Shown piece after piece: positions 56,990-64,000 of a stretch of 64,000 nt of DNA. This DNA comes from Sphingobium soli (GTDB lineage Bacteria > Pseudomonadota > Alphaproteobacteria > Sphingomonadales > Sphingomonadaceae), in contig NZ_JAJGNP010000001.1 in assembly GCF_020782245.1 (NCBI RefSeq), positions 186,001-250,000 on the forward strand, given 5' to 3'. Made by a program: the position numbers and the translations under genes. The notes beneath the pieces are model-generated. The model was not told where the DNA came from. It ran no database searches and worked only from the letters and a program-made list of their open reading frames with translations. Positions within the stretch are counted from its first letter, which is position 1, and each line of letters opens with the position of its first letter.

Positions 56990-57042
56990 TTGACGATGTA
57001 AGGAAGCATTGCTGATATAGGCGGAGCGTCGAATATCTGCAA
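56990..57042. promoter_or_regulatory. Divergent promoter pair sharing one -10 hexamer
   Basis: Plus strand: TTGACG (56990-56995), 18 bases, GATATA (57014-57019), toward the sugar dehydrogenase. Minus strand: TTGCAG (57042-57037), 17 bases, TATATC (57019-57014), toward rimP. The two -10 boxes are the same six base pairs read on opposite strands. Confidence 0.55.
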
Positions 57043-57102
57043 CATTATTCGTGATGGCTCATTCTATCAGCCATATTGATTGCCCCGTCGACAATGGAGA
57101 CG

Positions 57103-58242
57103 ATGATGCGCCGCCTTCCGCTTGCCGCCCTGCCCTTCATCCTGATCGCCTGTTCGGCGGACAACGCCACGGGCCAGAATACGGCCAGTTCGGCCGACAA
57201 ACCATTCAAGACATCGATCATCGCCGATTTCGATTCGCCCTGGGCGATGACCTTCCTGCCGGACGGACGCGCGCTGGTCACGGAAAAGGCGGGGGAAATG
57301 ATCCTGTTCGATCCAAAAAACGGAACGAAAATTCCTGTGTCCGGCATTCCCGCGGTCGACAGCGCCGGGCAAGGCGGGCTGATGGATGTCGTCCTGTCGC
57401 CCGGCTTTGGGCAGGACAAAATCGTCTATTTCAGCTTTTCAGAAGCCCGTGACGGCGGCAAGGGCGTGGCATTGGCCAAGGGGAAATTCAATCAGGCTAG
57501 CGATGGGACGACCGCGCTCGATGATGTGGCGGTCATTTTCCGCGCCAGCCCTTATGTCGAAGGCAACGGCCATTATTCGGGGCGGATCGCCTTTTCACCC
57601 GACGGCAAATATCTGTTCTTCACCAATGGCGAACGGCAGAAATTCGATCCCGCCCAGGACCCCAAGGCTACGCTGGGCAAGGTGCTGCGCCTCAATCCGG
57701 ACGGCACGCCGGCCGCCAGCAATCCGCTCGGCGCGCAGGGATTTGATCCCGCCATCTGGTCCTATGGCCATCGCAATCTCCTGGGGATCGCGTTCGACAA
57801 GGACGGGCGGCTGTGGGAACAGGAAATGGGGCCGAAGGGCGGCGACGAGGTTAACCTGATCAAGCCCGGCCTCAACTATGGCTATCCTAATGTGTCGAAC
57901 GGCGACCATTATGACGGCAGGCCGATCCCCGATCATGCCCCCGGCGATGGTTTCGAAGCGCCGAAGGTCAGCTGGAACCCGGTCATTTCGCCGGCCGGAT
58001 TACTCTATTATTCGGGCGATCTCTTCCCACAATGGAAGAACAGCCTGTTCATAGGCGGCCTGTCCAGCCAGAGCCTGGTCCGGGTCAGACTGGACGGCGA
58101 GAAGGCTTCAAAGGCCGACCAGTGGGACATGGGCGCACGCATTCGCGAAGTCGAACAGGGACCGGACGGCGCATTGTGGCTGCTGGAGGATGGCGGCCAG
58201 GGATCGCAGGGACGGATGCTGAAACTGACGCCGGCGGGATAA
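57103..58242 (+). CDS. PQQ-dependent sugar dehydrogenase-like lipoprotein
   Basis: 379 residues. Signal peptide with lipobox LIACS near residue 16. Soluble glucose dehydrogenase-type beta propeller: SPWAMTFLPDGRALVTEKAG, GGLMDVVLSPGFGQDKIVYF, HYSGRIAFSPDGKYLFFTNG, IWSYGHRNLLGIAFDKDGRL, EQEMGPKGGDEVNLI, LNYGYPNVSNGDHYDG. Family members oxidise aldoses with PQQ, but many lack proven activity and no pqq synthesis gene is near. Start at 57103 or the adjacent ATG at 57106; AATGGAG lies just upstream. The terminal repeat GGQGSQGRMLKL closes the propeller. Confidence 0.88.
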   Translation: MMRRLPLAALPFILIACSADNATGQNTASSADKPFKTSIIADFDSPWAMTFLPDGRALVTEKAGEMILFDPKNGTKIPVSGIPAVDSAGQGGLMDVVLSPGFGQDKIVYFSFSEARDGGKGVALAKGKFNQASDGTTALDDVAVIFRASPYVEGNGHYSGRIAFSPDGKYLFFTNGERQKFDPAQDPKATLGKVLRLNPDGTPAASNPLGAQGFDPAIWSYGHRNLLGIAFDKDGRLWEQEMGPKGGDEVNLIKPGLNYGYPNVSNGDHYDGRPIPDHAPGDGFEAPKVSWNPVISPAGLLYYSGDLFPQWKNSLFIGGLSSQSLVRVRLDGEKASKADQWDMGARIREVEQGPDGALWLLEDGGQGSQGRMLKLTPAG

Positions 58243-58305
58243 ACCTGCTCGTTCGCGCTGGCCGTAACAAATGCTTCGACCAGCGCGAACGGAATTAGCG
58301 GTGCG

Positions 58306-59937
58306 TCATACCAATCGGCTCTGCTTGACCGCTGCTTCAATGAAGCTGGCGAACAGAGGATGCGGGTCGAAGGGCTTGGACTTGAGTTCCGGGTGGAACT
58401 GCACGCCGACGAACCAGGGATGATCCGGTCGCTCGACGATTTCGGGCAAAGTTCCATCGGGTGACATGCCCGAGAAGATGAGGCCGCCCTTTTCCAGCCG
58501 TTCGCGATAGCCGGCATTGACTTCATAGCGATGGCGATGCCGTTCGCTGATGTCATCGACGCCGTAAATGCCCGCGACGACGCTGTTGCCGGTCAGCTTG
58601 GCGGGATAGGCCCCCAGCCGCATCGTGCCACCCAGATCGGTCTCGGCGGTGCGCTTCTGCAAGCCTTCCGTGCTCATCCATTCGGTGATCAGGCCGACGA
58701 CCGGTTCAGACGTCTCGCCAAATTCGGTGGTCGATGCGTCGGGAATGCCGGCCGTGTTCCGCGCCCCTTCGATGCAGGCCATCTGCATGCCAAGGCAAAT
58801 GCCGAAGAATGGCACATTGCGTTCACGCGCGAACCTGACTGAGGCGATCTTGCCTTCCGATCCGCGTACGCCAAAGCCGCCGGGTACCAGGATACCGTGC
58901 ATGGGCTCAAGACTGGCCGCAAGGTCGTCGCCCTTCTCGAACAACTCCGCGTCGATCCACTTGACGTTGACCTTCACCCGGTTGGCGAGGCCGCCATGGT
59001 TGAGCGCCTCATAGAGCGATTTGTAGGCGTCGAGCAGGCCGACATATTTGCCGACGACGCCGATTGTCACTTCCCCTTCGGGATTGAGCTGACGATCCAT
59101 GATGTCCACCCAGCGGTCGAGCTTTGGCGGTGGCGCGTCGCCCATCCCAAAGGCGCGCAGGACTTCTCGGTCCAGCCCTTCGGCATGATATTGTTCAGGC
59201 ACCGCATAGATGCTTTTGGCGTCGCGCGCGGGGATCACCGCCTCGGGGCGGACGTTGCAGAAGAGCGCGATCTTCCTGCGCTCGCTATCGGGCAGCGGAT
59301 GCTCGCAGCGGCACAGCAATATATCGGGCTGAATGCCAAGCGAGGTGAGATCGCGCACGCTGCGCTGCGTCGGCTTGGTCTTCAATTCGCCTGCGGCGGC
59401 GATATAGGGCACCAGCGTTACGTGCACGAAGATCGACTGGCCGCGATCCAGATCATTATGCAGCTGGCGAATCGCTTCCATGAAGGGCAGCGATTCGATG
59501 TCGCCAACGGTGCCGCCAATCTCACACAGCACAAAGTCCAGGTCATCGGTGTCGGCCGTCGCGAACGCCTTGATCTCGTCAGTAACGTGCGGGATCACCT
59601 GCACCGTCGCGCCCAGATAATCGCCGCGCCGTTCGCGCTGGATGATCGTCTGATAGACGCGTCCCTGCGTCACATTGTCCGACTGGCGCGCCGACACGCC
59701 GGTGAAGCGCTCATAATGACCCAGGTCAAGATCGGTCTCGGCCCCGTCGTCGGTCACATAGACTTCGCCATGCTGGTAGGGGCTCATCGTGCCCGGATCG
59801 ACGTTGAGATAGGGGTCGAATTTCCGGATTCGCACACGGAAACCTCGCGCTTGCAGAAGGGCTGCGAGCGAAGCGGCCATCAGGCCCTTGCCAAGCGAGG
59901 AGACCACGCCGCCGGTGATGAAAATATACCGCGTCAT
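58306..59937 (-). CDS. pyrG: CTP synthase
   Basis: 543 residues. Amidates UTP to CTP. N-terminal synthase domain ([40 protein letters not shown]) and C-terminal glutaminase with nucleophile Cys in [19 protein letters not shown] and [18 protein letters not shown]. Full length. It follows secG on the minus strand with 90 bases between them. Confidence 0.98.
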   Translation of the reverse strand: MTRYIFITGGVVSSLGKGLMAASLAALLQARGFRVRIRKFDPYLNVDPGTMSPYQHGEVYVTDDGAETDLDLGHYERFTGVSARQSDNVTQGRVYQTIIQRERRGDYLGATVQVIPHVTDEIKAFATADTDDLDFVLCEIGGTVGDIESLPFMEAIRQLHNDLDRGQSIFVHVTLVPYIAAAGELKTKPTQRSVRDLTSLGIQPDILLCRCEHPLPDSERRKIALFCNVRPEAVIPARDAKSIYAVPEQYHAEGLDREVLRAFGMGDAPPPKLDRWVDIMDRQLNPEGEVTIGVVGKYVGLLDAYKSLYEALNHGGLANRVKVNVKWIDAELFEKGDDLAASLEPMHGILVPGGFGVRGSEGKIASVRFARERNVPFFGICLGMQMACIEGARNTAGIPDASTTEFGETSEPVVGLITEWMSTEGLQKRTAETDLGGTMRLGAYPAKLTGNSVVAGIYGVDDISERHRHRYEVNAGYRERLEKGGLIFSGMSPDGTLPEIVERPDHPWFVGVQFHPELKSKPFDPHPLFASFIEAAVKQSRLV

Positions 59938-59975
59938 GGGAGGAGAGGCTTAGCCTTTCGGAACAACAAAGGGCA

Positions 59976-59997
59976 AGCGCGCGAATCCACGCGCGCT
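59976..59997. other. Perfect 8-bp hairpin between secG and pyrG
   Basis: AGCGCGCG (59976-59983) pairs with 59990-59997, six-base loop. On the minus strand the T-run lies before, not after, the stem, so it is not a normal terminator for secG; it may be an attenuator or only a GC-rich chance repeat. Confidence 0.3.
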
Positions 59998-60027
59998 CAA
60001 AAAAAGATCAGAAGATCGGCGGAAGGT

Positions 60028-60396
60028 TTAGTTGGCGAGCGGAACCGCGTCGTTGGACGCGGGCGCGGACGCCGCATTGGCGGCAGCGCCAGCCAGCGGG
60101 TCAGTAGTCGCCGGCGCGCTCTGCGTTGCGGGCGCCTGCTTCACCAGCGAGGTGTCAATGTCGCTGGGCGCATGACGCACCGACGCGATCACCGCCATGA
60201 CGATCGACAACAGGACGAAGACGCTGGCGAGGATCGTGGTCGATCGCGTCAGGAAATCCGCCGCACCGCGCGCCGACATGAAGCCGGCCGGGCTGCCGCC
60301 TACACCCAGACCGCCACCTTCCGATTTCTGCATGAGGATGACGGTGACCAGCAAGGCGGCGATGATCGCCTGCACGACGAGGAGGAAGGTGAACAT
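60028..60396 (-). CDS. secG: Protein translocase subunit SecG
   Basis: 122 residues. Two transmembrane helices (MFTFLLVVQAIIAALLVTVI and STTILASVFVLLSIVMAVIA) around the conserved LMQKSEGGGLGVGGSP. A Pro/Ala-rich cytoplasmic tail follows, usual in Alphaproteobacteria. Lies between tpiA and pyrG, the standard order. Confidence 0.95.
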   Translation of the reverse strand: MFTFLLVVQAIIAALLVTVILMQKSEGGGLGVGGSPAGFMSARGAADFLTRSTTILASVFVLLSIVMAVIASVRHAPSDIDTSLVKQAPATQSAPATTDPLAGAAANAASAPASNDAVPLAN

Positions 60397-60517
60397 GCGA
60401 CAGGTGTCCGGGACAAGAAAAAAGCGTTGGCGCGCACATAGCGACGAAGGCGCGCGGGGGCAACCATGTCGGGCGCCCCCGCCCGGTCCTTTCCCGCCGA
60501 GCGCCTGCGCATGAGTT

Positions 60518-61279
60518 TTACGCCGCGGCTTTCATCCGCTGGTCGGCCGCTTCGATGATCGGCGCGAATTTGGCCGCAGAGAGGCTCGCGCCACCGACGA
60601 GGCCGCCATCGACATCCGCCAGCGCCATCAGGTCGGCCGCATTGTCGCCGTTCATCGATCCGCCATAAAGAATGCGCATCATGTCAGCTTCCGCGCCGAT
60701 CCGGCTCGCCAGCGCCTTGCGCAGCGCCGCGTGCATGGTCGCAACCGCTTCCATGGTCGGGATTCGGCCGGTGCCGATCGCCCAGATCGGCTCATAGGCG
60801 ACGGCGAGCCAATCCGCCGCCGCGCCTTCGGGCAGGGAGGCGAGCAGTTGATCCGCGACCACCTGTTCGGCGCGCCCGGCGTCTCGCACGGCCAGGGTTT
60901 CGCCGACGCAAAGAATGACGTTGATCCCCGCCTTGTGCGCCGCCACCGATTTGGCCGCGATATCGGCATTGGTTTCGCCCCGCGCCTCGCGTCGTTCGCT
61001 ATGACCTGTGATGACCCAAGTCGCGCCGGCTTCGGCCAGCATGTCGGCCGATAGCGAACCGGTATAGGCCCCACTGATATCCATATGACAATTTTGCGCG
61101 CCGATGAAGGCCGCGCCGCGCCGTTCGGACCCCGCCATGATGAGCGTCGCGGGCAGGCATAGCCCCACTTCGACGTCTGGATGCGCCGCCGCGACCCGGC
61201 CGATCGCCTCCACTTCATCCAGATGCGCGCGCATCCCGTTCATCTTCCAGTTGCCGACAACCAGCTTGCGCCTGTTCAT
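60518..61279 (-). CDS. tpiA: Triose-phosphate isomerase
   Basis: 253 residues. Interconverts DHAP and G3P. Motifs: VVGNWKMNG (catalytic Lys), TWVITGHSERREARGETNAD with His, and AYEPIWAIGTGRIPTMEAVA with catalytic Glu, then ILYGGSMNGDNAADLMAL. Full length. Divergent from ppiD; the 202-base gap holds an imperfect hairpin (61376-61405) but no gene. Confidence 0.98.
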   Translation of the reverse strand: MNRRKLVVGNWKMNGMRAHLDEVEAIGRVAAAHPDVEVGLCLPATLIMAGSERRGAAFIGAQNCHMDISGAYTGSLSADMLAEAGATWVITGHSERREARGETNADIAAKSVAAHKAGINVILCVGETLAVRDAGRAEQVVADQLLASLPEGAAADWLAVAYEPIWAIGTGRIPTMEAVATMHAALRKALASRIGAEADMMRILYGGSMNGDNAADLMALADVDGGLVGGASLSAAKFAPIIEAADQRMKAAA

Positions 61280-61481
61280 CCGCCAAGTCCCCTGTGATTA
61301 TTGCTGCACGTAGCGCCCGCGCACGTCATCGCCGCTCCGGTAAGCGGCGCCTCCAAGACGCGCGTGGGTGCCAGGCAAATGCGATGGACGGGCATCGCGC
61401 ATTTGTCCAGTCCAAGCCTTGCCGCCGCGCCGTTCCGCCCTTAAAGCGGGCCGCCATACCGCCTGTAGTTCGGACATTTTC

Positions 61482-63434
61482 ATGCTTTCTGTCTTTCGCC
61501 GCATCATCCATTCCAAGTTCGGCGCGATCTTCGCGATCCTGTTCCTGGGCGTCATCGCCGCCGCCTTCATCCTGGGCGACGTGACCAGCGGTCAATTTGG
61601 CGGTGCAAGCCTGTCGGGCGGCGGCACTGCGGCCAAGGCGAAGGGATACAAGCTGACCGTCGCCGAATTGCAGGACCGGGTGCAGCGCGTGTTCGAAAAT
61701 GCGCGCCGCTCAAGCCCCGAACTTCAGATCGGCGAATTTTTCGCACAGGGCGGCGGCGCGCAGGTGTTCGATCAACTGGTACAGTCGCTGACGCTGCGGG
61801 CCTATGCCGACGATCAGGGCATCCATATCTCCAAACGGCTGGTCGATGCGCAGATCGCGCAGATCCCGGCATTTCAGGATGCGGCGGGCAATTTCAGCAA
61901 TGACAATTTCCGCGCCCTTCTGGCGCGCGAACGGCTGAGCGAACAGGCATTGCGCGACGATATCAGCCGCGAAATCCTGCAACGCCAGTTGCTGGCGCCT
62001 ATCGGTATTGGCGCACGTCCATCGGAGAATCTGGTCCTGCCCTATGCCTCGCTGCTGCTGGAGGCGCGCCAGGGCCAGGTCGCCGCCATCCCGGCCGTCG
62101 CGTTCCTGGATGACAAGGACCCGACCGACGCCCAGCTCGCTGACTTCTACAAGAAGAACAGCGATCGCTTCACCATCCCCGAACAGCGTCGCATCCGCTA
62201 CGCTGTCGTTGACGCTGAGCGCTTCGCGCAGGCGTCGATGCCAAGCGACGCGGAAATCAGCGCTTATTACAACCAGAACAAGGCGAACTACGCCGCCAGC
62301 GAAAACCGCAGCGTCGAACAGCTTGTGCTGCCGACCGAAGCGGGCGCCAAGGCGATCGCAGCGCAAGTGAAGGCCGGCAAGTCCTTGCCCCAGGCCGCGC
62401 AAGGCGCCGGCCTGTCAGTCTCCACGCTGGACGCGCAAAGCCGCGGCCAGCTGACCAGCGCGACGAGCAAGGCGGTGGCGGACGGGGTCTTCGCCGCCAG
62501 GCAAGGCGAACTGATCGGGCCGGTGCGCGGGCCGCTCGGCTGGCTGTTGCTGCGCGTCACCGCGGTGCAGGACAAGCCCGCCCGGCCGCTGGCCGCTGTG
62601 CGCGACGAGATCGTCAAGACGCTGCGCGTGCAGAAGGAAAAGCAGCTGCTCGGCGACTTTACCGCCAAGCTGGAGGACCAGATCGCCGATGGCGGGACGT
62701 TTGACGAAGTGGCAAAGGATAATGGCCTGAAGCTTGAGACCACGCCGCCGCTGCTGGCGACTGGCAAGCAGGTCAAGGACATGGCCTATGTCGCCCCTGC
62801 GGACGTTCAGCCGCTGCTGTCCCCGGCGTTCACCATGAGCGCGGATGATGACGCACAGCTGGTGCCGATCACGCCGGACAAGCGCTATGCGTTGATTGCG
62901 CCCGGGCAGATCATCGCCGCAGCCCCGCCTCCGCTGGCCGAGGTCAAGTCGCTGGTGCAGGCCCAGTATAAGTTGAACGCCGGCAACCAGAAGGCCAAGG
63001 CGCTGGCCGAGCAGATTCGCGCCAAGGTGGCGAAGGGCACTAAACTGGCGGACGCGATCAGCCAGGCGGGCGTCAAGCTGCCCGCGCCACAGACGCTGGG
63101 CGGCCGCCGTGCCGACATCATGCGGGCCGAACAGCGCCCGCCGGCCGAAGTGTCGATCCTGTTCGCCATGGCCGAAAACAGCGTCAAGACACTGCCGATC
63201 AGCGAAGGCCGCGGTTATTTCGTCGTCCAACTGACCAAGATCGAGCGCGGCGATGCCAAGGGCAATCCCCAATTGCTGGCACAGGTGCGCGACCAGATGG
63301 GTGAGGTGATCGGCCAGGAATATGGCGAGCAATTCGAACGTGCGGTCGAGAAGGAACTGGGCGTGACGCGCAACCCCAAGGCGGTGGAGCAGGTGCGCGC
63401 TGCGCTGGCTGCGAACAATAGCGGCGGCCAGTAA
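61482..63434 (+). CDS. ppiD: PpiD-type periplasmic folding factor
   Basis: 650 residues. One N-terminal transmembrane anchor (FGAIFAILFLGVIAAAFILG), then SurA_N-like helices (VTVAELQDRVQRVFENARRS-type text, DNFRALLARERLSEQALRDD) and a parvulin-like central part (PLGWLLLRVTAVQDKPARPL). A further PPIase-like or chaperone region follows to the C-terminus. PpiD sits at the Sec exit and helps secreted proteins fold. Active-site residues of true parvulins are not clearly kept, so isomerase activity is doubtful. The start is ATG 61482; the frame is open upstream but without the anchor's normal leader. trpE begins two bases after the stop. Confidence 0.9.
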   Translation: MLSVFRRIIHSKFGAIFAILFLGVIAAAFILGDVTSGQFGGASLSGGGTAAKAKGYKLTVAELQDRVQRVFENARRSSPELQIGEFFAQGGGAQVFDQLVQSLTLRAYADDQGIHISKRLVDAQIAQIPAFQDAAGNFSNDNFRALLARERLSEQALRDDISREILQRQLLAPIGIGARPSENLVLPYASLLLEARQGQVAAIPAVAFLDDKDPTDAQLADFYKKNSDRFTIPEQRRIRYAVVDAERFAQASMPSDAEISAYYNQNKANYAASENRSVEQLVLPTEAGAKAIAAQVKAGKSLPQAAQGAGLSVSTLDAQSRGQLTSATSKAVADGVFAARQGELIGPVRGPLGWLLLRVTAVQDKPARPLAAVRDEIVKTLRVQKEKQLLGDFTAKLEDQIADGGTFDEVAKDNGLKLETTPPLLATGKQVKDMAYVAPADVQPLLSPAFTMSADDDAQLVPITPDKRYALIAPGQIIAAAPPPLAEVKSLVQAQYKLNAGNQKAKALAEQIRAKVAKGTKLADAISQAGVKLPAPQTLGGRRADIMRAEQRPPAEVSILFAMAENSVKTLPISEGRGYFVVQLTKIERGDAKGNPQLLAQVRDQMGEVIGQEYGEQFERAVEKELGVTRNPKAVEQVRAALAANNSGGQ

Positions 63435-63436
63435 GC

Positions 63437-64000
63437 ATGGCGGATGGGGGGAATGACGGTATCGCCGCTGCACGCGCGGCCCTGTCGCGCGGCGAATCAG
63501 CGCTGATCTGGCGGCGTCAGATTGCAGATACCGACACGCCAATTTCCGCCGCGCTCAAATTGTTCGAACCCGATCGCGGCGATTATCTACTGGAATCGGT
63601 CGAAGGCGGCGCGGTGCGTGGGCGGCACAGCCTGATCGGACTTGCCCCCGACCTCGTCTTCCGGGCCAATGGCCAGAAGGCAGAAATCAACCGGCACTGG
63701 GCAACGGACCGCAACGCCTTCCAAGCTGAAAGCGTCGGCGCGCTCGACGCGTTGCGAGCGTTGGTGGCCGAATGCCGGGCGGAGATGGACCCGGCCTTGC
63801 CCCCGGCGCTTGCCTGTCTGGTTGGGTATTTCGGCTATGAGACGGTGGGTCTGGTCGAAAAACTGCCCCGCCCGGCCCCGAACCCGATCGGCGTGCCTGA
63901 CATGCTGTTCGTGCGGCCAACGGTAATCCTGGTCTTCGACCGGCTGGCTGACGCCCTTTATATCGTCGCGCCGGTTTGGAAGGGCAGCTTCACCGATATC
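63437..64000 (+). CDS. trpE: Anthranilate synthase component I, 5' part
   Basis: 188 codons are in the window; the gene runs off the end. It opens MADGGNDGIAAARAALSRGE, and the N-terminal domain shows PISAALKLFEPDRGDYLLES (tryptophan-site LLES motif), GRHSLIGLAPDLVFRANG and ALACLVGYFGYETVGLVEKL. With TrpG it makes anthranilate from chorismate. Start ATG at 63437 lies two bases after the ppiD stop, so both are probably one transcript. No leader peptide or trp attenuator can be seen because there is no gap. Confidence 0.93.
   Translation, partial: MADGGNDGIAAARAALSRGESALIWRRQIADTDTPISAALKLFEPDRGDYLLESVEGGAVRGRHSLIGLAPDLVFRANGQKAEINRHWATDRNAFQAESVGALDALRALVAECRAEMDPALPPALACLVGYFGYETVGLVEKLPRPAPNPIGVPDMLFVRPTVILVFDRLADALYIVAPVWKGSFTDI

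Overview
The window is about 70% coding, GC-rich alphaproteobacterial chromosome and looks like a sphingomonad (Sphingobium, Sphingomonas or a near relative). The grounds are the gene content (ftsH-tilS-ybgF, a DUF2849/DUF934 sulfite reductase operon, DUF2093, a two-domain YlxR protein in the nusA-infB operon, a pnp tail ending in LPDFLTQD), the codon use, and the sphingomonad-type palindromic repeats. I see no prophage, plasmid genes, CRISPR array, rRNA operon or complete insertion sequence. This is core and near-core chromosome, so the unusual features are small or organisational.

Layout. 1-5.8 kb (minus): the 5' end of ftsH, a small membrane ORF, tilS, ybgF/cpoB, a RodZ-like protein and ptsP. 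5.9-8.4 kb (plus): two tandem paralogous aminotransferases with twin-arginine-type leaders. 8.5-17.5 kb: a DJ-1/PfpI protein and a TonB-like protein (minus), a DedA/YqaA protein, lnt, metK behind a perfect palindrome, a GGDEF/EAL protein with a degenerate GGDEF site (minus), and moaA-nadK overlapping. 17.6-18.9 kb: two identical tRNA-Asn(GTT) genes on either side of a threonine/serine dehydratase gene. 19.0-22.8 kb: a ParA-like ATPase, a small ribbon-helix-helix-like protein and a TPR/SPOR protein in one minus-strand operon, with a Sel1/SPOR protein transcribed divergently. This is the most system-like unit in the window.

22.8-34.1 kb is metabolic: a LysR regulator divergent from a 2-oxoadipate decarboxylase-like gene (DUF1338/HglS) translationally coupled to an AstD-type aldehyde dehydrogenase, then purU. 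Next come a nitronate-monooxygenase-like flavoprotein with a cysteine-rich C-terminus coupled to a DUF2093 protein, a glycosyltransferase coupled to an alpha/beta hydrolase, selO, and a second AstD paralogue. 34.2-38.2 kb is a tightly overlapping assimilatory sulfate reduction operon: cobA, DUF2849, cysI, DUF934 and an iron-sulfur type cysH. Sulfate is activated elsewhere; these genes make siroheme and carry APS to sulfide.

38.4-47.4 kb (minus): ligA, a truncated DUF4396-like ORF, recN, bamD, an HWE/HisKA_2 histidine kinase, pnp and rpsO. 47.4-57 kb (minus) holds the rest of the classic translation operon, rimP-nusA-ylxR-infB-rbfA-truB. It is interrupted by a tautomerase, an alpha/beta hydrolase, thymidine kinase and a plus-strand HAD hydrolase. 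A palindromic repeat lies in frame inside truB and a second repeat family sits between infB and rbfA. 57-64 kb: a PQQ-type sugar dehydrogenase lipoprotein whose promoter appears to share its -10 hexamer with the rimP promoter, then pyrG, secG and tpiA (minus), ppiD, and the start of trpE, which runs off the window. All calls were made by reading the sequence; no database search was run.
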